This document shows positions 58,501 through 64,000 of a stretch of 64,000 bases of DNA, one piece after another. A program made the position numbers and the translations under genes. Location of the stretch: contig NC_046683.1 of NCBI RefSeq assembly GCF_009870125.1, positions 7,006,001 to 7,070,000 on the forward strand, given 5' to 3'. The notes beneath the pieces were generated by a model. It searched no databases. It was not told where the DNA came from and worked only from the letters and a program-made list of their open reading frames with translations. Each line of letters starts with the position of its first letter. The first letter of the stretch is position 1. Source of the DNA: Drosophila pseudoobscura. Lineage: Eukaryota > Arthropoda > Insecta > Diptera > Drosophilidae.

Positions 58501-61500
58501 GTGGAACTGTGGTGAAAAGAGTGGTGTGGTGGTTAAGGTGAGTTTTTTTTCTTTTTTTTTTTTGGGTGAATGAATAATGGTTAACTGTATGTACAATGTT
58601 TCTGCTTCCTGCGCGGATCTTCTGGTTTCTGGCGTTGGAATGGGGTACCGGTTGGGTGGTTGGTTGTTCGCTGAGCGAAACAGTGGAACGGGCGACAGGA
58701 AGGAGGTAAGGTGTGGGGATTCTCGAAAAACAAAAGGAAGTCCGAATATGATTGAAAAATGGCCAGCGAAATGATATAATGAAGCGAGAGATAAACGAAA
58801 TTTTTTGGCGGGTGGGTTGAAGGAGGGGAATTGAAAGAAAGAGTGTAGGGTTGTAGGGGGGGGTGGTGAGAGGTTGAGAGGGGGTTGTGGACGGGTTGTG
58901 TGTGTGGAAGATGTTAAAAATGGGTAAACGGAAACGGAAACGCAGTTTTCTTTCTCACTCGTTCTTCTCACTCTTCTCTCAATCTCGCACTCGCACTCGC
59001 ACTAGCGCTCTCTCTCACTCGCACTCCACTTCTCTTCTGGATGTTCTCTAACGGTACATGCATGCAGGAGTAAATATCTCTCTCTCGCTCTCGCCCATTC
59101 ACTTGCCCAAAATATGCGGGAGGAGGGAAAGGTAACACACAAATGGGAAACGGGCAGCGGGCAACGGGAAACGGAAACGGAGGGAAACAGGGCGAAACGG
59201 AAATCAAAAACCAGAGACAAGAAAATGTTTGAAAACAGCAAACAAACAATCGAACAAACAAACAAACGAACGAACAGGCGAACAAACAAACGAAACCAAG
59301 ATGAGATGGTGAGACAGTAGGAACGGGGAACATTGGAATGGAGCGGGGCTGGGGAACAGCATGGTATGGAGGCGGGCGGATTCCGGGTATCGGTTATACA
59401 TATATAGAGATGACAGTGACAGTGAGAGCGAGAGTGACGGCACGGCAACGTTAAAAACAGTTAACGATGACGACGACCATCAGCAAGAACACATCAAATA
59501 ACATCTGGAAAAGATAATACAATGTTTCACTCACTCTCACCTGCACTTCCAAAGCATGGTAAGCTACTATAAGTCCTAAAAGAATCACAGTCGAAACAGA
59601 TATTAAGGTTTTTAACGCTGTCGAGTAGAACGATGCCTGCAAAGACAAACAAACAAATAAAAACAAAATCAAATTATATATTTGTGATATTTTGTGGTGG
59701 GATGATCATCGGACAGTATCTGGTTGCTATTTACCTTTGTGTAGACACCGGCACTGCTCAGCTCGTTCTCAATCACCATCACGATGATGCCGAACATGCC
59801 CATCACCAGGGCATAGTCACTGATGCGCTTGCGCTTCTCAAAGAGGGCTTTCCTCTTGCCCAGGCGATAGCCCACATTGGGTTTGTGTTTGGCCGAGTTT
59901 GTTGATGGCTTCCTGGACGTATTGCCGCCAGTAAGAGCACGTTCTTCCATATACCTAAGAATGGAAATCGGGTGGGAAAAGTGCCATGAGTTCTGGGTTC
60001 CAGTCTCCAATATATAAGCGCACACTCGCCAACCCCCACTCCCATCCATTTATTCATTCATTCGACTATCAATAGATCGATTGCTAGGACTATTAGGGGA
60101 CTATCCGTAAGGTGTTTCCACAAAGAACTAATGATATTCCGCCTTCCCTTTCGTCTATAGGTCTAGCGATTGATGGTTTTCTAGGGATACTTATAGGAAA
60201 GTGTTATGGATAGTCCATTCTACGACTACGTGAGTCCGTTGGCAGTCCATTGCTATCTGATTGCTTCTTGTATTCCAACACATTTCACTTTGTCTCATTT
60301 TGATTGCTTCCTCCTGTCTCCCCCTGGACACGAACGAAAATCAAAAGCACCACAAAGCCCATCTTCAATATTATTCCATTCGGTTCTACATCCTTTAATT
60401 GTTCCCTTGCCACTTTAGCCGCCTTTATCGTGTTCCATTTCTCCATTCCAATCGGTTGCCAAGGCTACGTCTTAGCATCCTAATGAATCCTTACATCTCG
60501 TACGCTGAATTGATGTTCGAGTGGCATTTGCATATGCCTGAACCCCACAGATCGCTGACTAATGCTTAAGTGGCTCGCTCCACGGACCACTTTGTTGGGA
60601 GATACTCGTATCCTTGTATATGGGAGGAGGAGGCGCTGTGACCGGATGACCGGCTAGAGGCCTGGAGGGGTGGGGGGCTAAGTCAACCCAACTCAATCGA
60701 AATGCGCACCGCTGGAACTCTGGTCTGCACCTCAATAAATCCTGAATGCTATCCTGAATGACAGATTTGTGTGTTTTCGCTGTGGCTGTGGCTGTGGCTC
60801 CGACTGTGGCTATGGCTATGGCTACCGCTGGGGCTCCGGCTCTGGCTCTTTTCTAAATGTGTCATATCAATTTGTATCTTATGGATACACTGACACACAC
60901 GGGCACAGTGGCACACGTAAGCACATACTCGTAATCATACTCGTTCTCGTACATATGGATGAGCAAAAGATGGCCAATAAAAATTTTGCTGACAAATGAA
61001 AACGCACACACACACACAGATAAACAGAAGCACGGCGGCCAAGAGTATGAGATGGCACAGGGGTGGACAGTGGAGGCTGTCCTCGTTCTCGAATCCCATA
61101 GCCATTGCCATAGTCCGTAGTCGGCCTCCTGCTATCCATTCTCCCCTCTCCTGCCACCATTTGTCTCTCTATAAACTGCTGAACTGTGCCAAATTGCCAA
61201 CGTGATTGCTTGGGAAAATATCTTTCCGTCCACGACATTCATAGAGATTTATGGGAAACAGTGGACGTCGGACGCCGGACGCCGGAACAGTGGGGGGATT
61301 CGTAAGAGAAATTGACTTTAGAGTGTTCAAAATTGAAACGGAATTCTCCTGCTAAAACTTCTCCCTTCCTGTCCGCTTTTTCTTTTTAATAACCTTGCCA
61401 AGGGGATTATTATTATTATTATTATCTCTCCCGGAAGCCAACGTTTCCTCGAGACCCTACCAAAGTACTTATTGACTTGGAAAAGTATACACAAGCGAAG

Positions 61501-63376
61501 GCCTATACCAACGTGTGTGTAACAGACGAGTAGCTGCAGCGAGTAATCAGTGTTCGGATAATGTACACGACCTTTGAGGGTACAGCGACACGGTACATGA
61601 TCGATCGAAACGAGTTCGAATCACGTTCAAGACAGAATATATGGAAAGCGTAAGGATATGTAAGATTCGTGTGTGTATTTTTCATATACCCTTTTATGCT
61701 GTGTCCGTATCGGTACTTATAGCTCCAATGGAAAATATTTTGAGTTTTAATCCGTTGAGGGTCAAGCATTCAGTAGCATTTCGCTTTATCTGTTTGGGAG
61801 ATTCGGCGTTTTTTGTTTCGGTCTGCATGGAGGTCTGCATGAATGTATTCATCATAATCCCCCTGTACTTTTCAAAATGAATGCGAATGAAAGAATGAAT
61901 GTGTGGGCTCATTCAGCTTGTAGCCATGCAGACCTCTAGCGTCGATCTAGCGTTCGTCGAGGATTGTGGATGGTGGATGGGTTGGGTTTTTGATTATGAG
62001 TGCAGGCTTATAGGTGTATACATACTCTAGGTACTCTAGGATCTGCGATGGGGTTTCTGGATCGGGCTATACATACATTTCATACCTAGGGTAGTCTGAG
62101 TGGATACCCACTAGTGCCTCGGCCGCTTCTTCGTTGCATCCAGATGAGATCTGTTCCCGGTTCGCAATGGAAGGTGTTTTCATCGAGCCAGGAATTGAGA
62201 GTGTCGACGCCGGTTTGCGGAGCTAAAAAATTGATTCAATTTAATTATAATTAAGCTCATAATATCTGAATAATACTATAAATATGATTTGTGTGTTGCT
62301 TTCTGGGTATCTGGTAATCTGTGGGTGCGACTAGCATCGGTGTGAAAGATCTACATAGATGGCAAATTATATAGACACATAAATATATACAAATAGTATA
62401 CATTACCATTGTGGACTAGATATTTTGTGCACTACAGAATGTGGGATACTTTAAGAAGAACTCTTCTCTCAAGCTTAAACGCAAATCCAATAAAGGATTA
62501 CCTTTGAGGGTATAAGAAGTTTCACAAGAAGTTTATTTTCCCCCCATCTTCTCGAATACCTTTTCCCGCTTTTCCTTTTCCTTTCCCTTTCCCTCAATTT
62601 TCCAGTTGAATTACAAAATTTCACTTATGAATATCTTCCATTTGGTGGTGCCCATTTCCCTGCTGTGTTTTTCCGCATTCTTTCAACCGAATGACGACAT
62701 CTCCCTCTCGCTCTCACTCCTTCTCTGTGCTTCTGTGTGTGGACTTTCTCTGGTTTCATCTTGATTCTTGGTTTTGGGTGTAAATCCAATTATTTTGGTC
62801 TAACCAAAACAGCGAAAAAAAAATTCAAGGAACAAAAATGGTAAACGAAACAGAAAATAACAGCAAAATCCACTATGCATCTGTCTTTGCCGCTCTCTCA
62901 CTCTATCTCCATCTCTTTCTCAAGTGAAAAAAGGAAGAATTTTTGCGTGAAAATAAAACTAGAGTCCCACTACCACAGCCCTCTTTATCTATGATGGCAG
63001 GCCAAAGTAAAAGCTAAATAAAATCAGTGAAAAAAGAAAGGGAGAGACGGAAAGCCAGTGAAAGGGTGCGAGAGAGAAGGAAAGACATGGAACTGCGTGT
63101 GTGTACAATTTTGGTCTTCATATTTAAATGAAAACTAAAAGATAAGTAATCCCCTTTTCCACTTTTCCCCACTTTTGCCTTCCAATATGGGTGCGGTTTT
63201 GCATAAGCTGTAGGAATGGGCGCCAAGAGAGAACGAGAGAGAGGGACAGAGAGACAGAGGGAGGGTGAAAGTAGTAAAAGTCGTAAACTAGAGAGAAGAC
63301 AGACATAGAGACTGCCTAAAATTCCGCTTGGAAATACCATTTTTTTTGCTTTCCTTACTTTTTCATTGCTTTTCAT
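39144..63376 (-). CDS. SK: SK, small-conductance calcium-activated potassium channel (gene span, main coding path)
   Basis: Calcium/calmodulin-gated K+ channel of the plasma membrane. Coding exons on the minus strand: 63376-63359 (shortest start), 62222-62086, 59954-59735, 59636-59541, 54094-53778, 52873-52769, one of 47750-47615 or 45133-44998, 43156-43046, 42800-42673, 40776-40707, 40542-40441, 40296-40127 and 39309-39144. From the exon at 62222 onward this sums to 1758 nt, a multiple of three (585 residues). S1 is in 59954-59735, S2 in 59636-59541, S3-S4 in 54094-53778, S5 in 52873-52769, pore in the alternative pair, S6 in 43156-43046. The calmodulin-binding domain runs from there to the exon at 40776, then comes a coiled coil ([15 protein letters not shown]). 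Matches to vertebrate SK2 ([56 protein letters not shown]) are near-identical. Introns reach 5.5 kb. Longer N-termini may begin outside the window. Confidence 0.93.
39310..40126 (-). other. SK: SK intron before the C-terminal exon, with two DRE sites
   Basis: Two exact TATCGATA elements (39588-39595 and 39619-39626) lie 31 bp apart. DREF binds this motif at housekeeping promoters. A plus-strand ATG-initiated frame of 72 codons begins at 39659, but it has no recognisable feature. GAT-rich simple sequence lies at 39960-40060. Confidence 0.4.
40127..40296 (-). CDS. SK: SK post-coiled-coil exon
   Basis: Encodes [20 protein letters not shown] through [10 protein letters not shown]. It has ACAG acceptor and GTGAGT donor, and ends in phase 2 (AG). 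This donor can feed either of two phase-matched terminal exons (39309 or 36389). Confidence 0.9.
40441..40542 (-). CDS. SK: SK coiled-coil exon
   Basis: 34 codons, phase 0 at both ends, [16 protein letters not shown] then [15 protein letters not shown]. The heptad pattern corresponds to the SK coiled coil after the calmodulin-binding domain. Donor GTATGA, acceptor TTCACAG. Confidence 0.92.
40707..40776 (-). CDS. SK: SK calmodulin-binding domain exon, distal half
   Basis: G completes alanine, then [23 protein letters not shown], matching [20 protein letters not shown] of vertebrate SK2 that packs against calmodulin. Phase 2 in, phase 0 out. Confidence 0.93.
41528..41792 (-). CDS. SK: candidate alternative terminal exon of SK inside the calmodulin-binding domain
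   Basis: In the intron between exons 42673-42800 and 40707-40776, a minus-strand acceptor (GCATGCAG) precedes C, which completes GC to GCC (alanine), the same residue as in the normal join. It is followed by 87 open codons to [23 protein letters not shown], then [17 protein letters not shown] and onward. Codon choice (AAG, CTG, TAC, AGC, ATC) looks like Drosophila coding sequence and GC exceeds the flanks. Use would truncate the channel within the calmodulin-binding domain. The acceptor has a weak pyrimidine tract. Confidence 0.35.
42154..42229 (-). repeat. TACCAG-type repeat with a phase-compatible ORF
   Basis: The stretch is a TACCAG/AGTACC simple repeat on the minus strand. A TTTGTCAG acceptor at 42230 would join the exon at 42673-42800 in phase and give a 24-residue QY-rich tail ending FPP. 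In another frame it reads as a Ser/Thr-rich peptide. The repeat explains the openness, so I do not call it an exon. Confidence 0.35.
42316..42344. repeat. GA dinucleotide microsatellite
   Basis: An uninterrupted GA run in an SK intron, with GAGA-rich flanks to about 42390. Confidence 0.8.
42673..42800 (-). CDS. SK: SK calmodulin-binding domain exon, central part
   Basis: Encodes [42 protein letters not shown], the most conserved calmodulin-binding region of the family. Acceptor ATTTAG, donor GTGAGT in phase 2. Confidence 0.95.
43046..43156 (-). CDS. SK: SK S6 exon
   Basis: 37 codons, phase 0 at both ends. [20 protein letters not shown] followed by [17 protein letters not shown] forms S6 and the start of the calmodulin-binding domain. 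Both pore exons end in phase 0 and can join here. Donor GTATAG, acceptor TTCTTACAG. Confidence 0.95.
43157..44997 (-). other. SK: SK intron between the GFGD pore exon and the S6 exon
   Basis: AT-rich, with a GA microsatellite at 44297-44320 and TG-rich stretches. No supported exon. Confidence 0.6.
44998..45133 (-). CDS. SK: SK alternative pore exon B (GFGD filter)
   Basis: 136 nt: A plus 45 codons, [20 protein letters not shown] then [17 protein letters not shown] and IAVSTGIM. It covers the end of S5-P linker, pore helix, selectivity filter and the first residues of S6. Acceptor GGAACAG, donor GTGAGT. The leading A completes arginine (AG+A) from the S5 exon. It cannot be used together with exon A, because two pores in tandem would result and the phase would break. 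Confidence 0.93.
45134..47614 (-). other. SK: SK intron between the two pore exons
   Basis: 2.48 kb of AT-rich sequence with CA, GA and GTT microsatellites (45995-46020, 46150-46175, 46690-46715, 47310-47330). Many short open frames, none convincing. Elements governing pore-exon choice are expected here, but none was identified by eye. Confidence 0.55.
47615..47750 (-). CDS. SK: SK alternative pore exon A (GYGD filter)
   Basis: 136 nt, the same length and phases as exon B: G plus 45 codons, [20 protein letters not shown] then [17 protein letters not shown] and ITLTCGMV. The leading G completes arginine (AG+G). Donor GTAAGT; the acceptor (CATGCGGAAG) is weak. It is upstream of exon B in transcription order. 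Differences from B cluster at the pore helix (A to S, I to T, S to C), the filter (GFG to GYG) and the S6 entry. Confidence 0.92.
47751..52768 (-). other. SK: SK intron between the S5 and pore exons
   Basis: About 5 kb. It holds GGTATTTTTG-type repeats (47800-48140), GA runs (50690-50702, 50880-50900), a TG run with a G tract (51960-51985) and a GC-richer island at 48845-49000 (separate finding). No called exon. Confidence 0.5.
52475..52515. repeat. GGATAAC-type heptamer repeat
   Basis: Five or so imperfect units of GGATAAC/GGATTAC on the plus strand within an SK intron. Confidence 0.6.
52769..52873 (-). CDS. SK: SK S5 exon
   Basis: 105 nt encoding [18 protein letters not shown] then [16 protein letters not shown]. 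It ends AG (phase 2), awaiting A or G from either pore exon; both give arginine. The donor is GTAATG. Confidence 0.94.
53026..53345. repeat. ACAG/GGAC-type minisatellite-like tract
   Basis: A degenerate array of GACAGACAGACGGACAG and GATGGACGGATGGACGG units about 320 bp long, in the 0.9-kb intron between the S3-S4 and S5 exons of SK. Confidence 0.6.
53778..54094 (-). CDS. SK: SK S3-S4 exon
   Basis: 317 nt, phase 0 in, phase 2 out. [17 protein letters not shown] leads into S3 ([15 protein letters not shown]), then S4 ([20 protein letters not shown]) and the S4-S5 linker ([14 protein letters not shown]). Acceptor GGTCTCAG, donor GTATGC. Confidence 0.95.
56197..56270. repeat. CTGTAT hexamer microsatellite
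   Basis: Roughly ten imperfect CTGTAT units on the plus strand. Confidence 0.75.
56973..57001. repeat. TTGG tetranucleotide microsatellite
   Basis: Seven tandem GGTT units, embedded in a longer tract of TGACTGAT/TGATTGA units. Confidence 0.8.
59541..59636 (-). CDS. SK: SK S2 exon
   Basis: 32 codons, phase 0 at both ends: [20 protein letters not shown] then [12 protein letters not shown], matching vertebrate SK2 S2. Acceptor TTTGCAG, donor GTGAGA. Confidence 0.95.
59735..59954 (-). CDS. SK: SK S1 exon
   Basis: 220 nt: G plus 73 codons from [17 protein letters not shown] through the basic [20 protein letters not shown] to S1 ([19 protein letters not shown]) and VYTK. The [18 protein letters not shown] segment is highly conserved in SK channels. 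Confidence 0.95.
59955..62085 (-). other. SK: SK intron before the S1 exon
   Basis: 2.1 kb with a TGGCTG-type repeat (60778-60850) and short CA runs. Nothing supported as an exon. Confidence 0.55.
62086..62222 (-). CDS. SK: SK N-terminal cytoplasmic exon
   Basis: 137 nt encoding [20 protein letters not shown] then [19 protein letters not shown] through DYPR. Phase 0 in, phase 2 out (AG|GTATG), matching the G that opens the S1 exon. Serine-rich and acidic, no membrane segment. Confidence 0.85.
62223..63358 (-). other. SK: SK intron between N-terminal exons
   Basis: 1.1 kb, AT-rich with CTCTC/GAGAG simple sequence near 62700 and 63230. No exon seen. Confidence 0.5.
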
Positions 63377-63418
63377 ACGCGTCCCCTCCCAGGACTCGTC
63401 CTCGCAGCACTGCCCCAA
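63359..63418 (-). CDS. SK: candidate SK first coding exon (partial)
   Basis: On the minus strand a strong donor (GAAAAA|GTAAGG) ends an open frame reading [20 protein letters not shown] in phase 0, matching the phase-0 start of the exon at 62222. An in-frame ATG at 63376 gives the short start MKSNEK. The frame closes at a TAG just before 63418, so either the ATG is the start or an acceptor lies within the exon. Confidence 0.5.
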
Positions 63419-63429
63419 CTAGGACTCGT

Positions 63430-64000
63430 TGCTAAATCCAAATATTTGTTTATAAAGAGCAGCTCAATCCTCCAGCTCCACCGCCACCCCCTTTCGGCAC
63501 ATCCTAGGAGCAGCAGCACCGACTACTACGTGACTGGGCGCCAGAGCAGGGGCTTAACTTTTTTTTCCTTCACTTTGGCTGGGGTTCCCCGCCCGTCACG
63601 ATACCCATCTTCTGTCGCTGGTGTTTTTGTATTTTAATTTTCATTGTTGTTCTTCCAGCAATTTCTCTATTTTGTTTTTTACAAATTAAACTTTATTTCT
63701 CATTTAGTTGCGGGAGCAAATTTACTTTGGCTGCTGCTGGAAGGGCAGTGCACTTCAAGAGAAAGATACACAAATGGAAATACTTCGGGTAAGCCCACAC
63801 TTTGCCGCAAAGCCACACTGGGAGAGGAAGGGATTCTGCGATAGGGTAGACGAGATATTTCTCTAAGATTATGCCACAGAATGATGTTGTTTCAGATGGT
63901 GGAAGGTAGGTAGCCCCCGCTTCAGAAATGGACACTATGAGTGTCCCGACTTGGATTATAACATCAATTTCTATATTTCTCCAAGTGTACAGACTCACAC
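63430..64000. other. window edge, upstream SK region
   Basis: No confident exon. A GC-richer patch at 63470-63560 may belong to an SK leader. The open frame at 63693-63998 (-) has no recognised motif. Further SK 5' exons probably lie beyond the window. Confidence 0.4.

Larger units (their letters stand above)
54095..59540 (-). other. SK: SK intron between S2 and S3 exons
   Basis: 5.45 kb, the longest intron. It holds TG repeats (54440-54540, 54715-54740), a CTGTAT hexamer array (56197-56270), a TTGG array (56973-57001), AT microsatellites (55180-55220, 57970-58010) and GAAACGG/TCGCACTC simple repeats (58920-59210). A short plus-strand ORF at 55068-55112 is immediately followed by GTAAGT but has no other support. 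Confidence 0.5.

Noticed and set aside
58462-59448. Minus-strand frames of 120-170 codons in the S2-S3 intron
   Set aside because: Encoded by CT/TTTG/GAAACGG simple repeats; translation is S/L/F/C-rich and shows no domain.
1-64000. Transposable-element coding regions, tRNA/rRNA genes, CRISPR arrays
   Set aside because: I looked for reverse transcriptase, transposase, integrase motifs, cloverleaf-type sequences and regular spaced repeats and saw none. Old non-coding TE fragments cannot be excluded without a repeat-library search.

Overview
This window is nuclear DNA of a Drosophila species. The evidence is short GT-AG introns of 60-90 bp beside multi-kilobase ones, Drosophila core-promoter motifs (Motif 1, Motif 6, TCT initiator, DRE), AATAAA poly(A) signals, dense CA/TATG/GA microsatellites, and coding exons that read as orthologues of fly genes. 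The proteins are close to, but not identical with, what I remember of D. melanogaster. I infer a non-melanogaster Sophophora species (perhaps obscura group) and Muller element A (the X), because most of these genes are X-linked in D. melanogaster. Species and chromosome are inferences.

Layout, left to right: intergenic DNA (1-2.7 kb); fz4 (+, a Frizzled receptor, 3.27-5.64 kb); a FAM177-family gene (-, 6.43-7.07 kb), convergent with fz4; an HMGXB4-type HMG-box gene (+, 7.81-9.24 kb), divergent from FAM177; about 2.5 kb intergenic with a 195-bp tandem duplication; Hinfp (+, zinc-finger factor, 11.95-13.47 kb) behind a Motif 6/Motif 1 promoter; RpL36 (-, 14.51-14.95 kb plus a 26-nt 5' exon); Akap1 (+, mitochondrial KH-Tudor PKA anchor) with 5' exons near 15.9 and 18.3 kb, coding exons at 19.80-22.16 kb and a likely 3.2-kb 3' UTR; NAAT1 (+, SLC6 nutrient amino-acid transporter, 27.07-32.49 kb); and finally SK (-, small-conductance Ca2+-activated K+ channel), which fills about 33-64 kb.

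SK is the most interesting locus. Twelve exons join in perfect phase into a 585-codon body: S1-S6, pore, calmodulin-binding domain, coiled coil and tail. There are two pore exons of exactly 136 nt each, with the same phase: one has a GYGD selectivity filter, the other GFGD. They must be mutually exclusive. The main tail ends at a TGA that is followed in the same frame by 225 more open codons, a candidate for stop-codon readthrough or an alternative C-terminus. Further phase-compatible candidate terminal exons lie at 36.28-36.39 kb and 41.53-41.79 kb, with weaker ones at 34.84-35.00 and 42.15-42.23 kb. The locus could therefore make channels that differ in pore and in calmodulin-binding or C-terminal tail. 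The SK introns otherwise hold AT-rich unique sequence and simple repeats.

The genes do not form one pathway. They are ordinary fly genes (Wnt receptor, chromatin/transcription factors, ribosomal protein, mitochondrial scaffold, transporter, ion channel). I saw no transposon coding region, tRNA, rRNA or CRISPR array.
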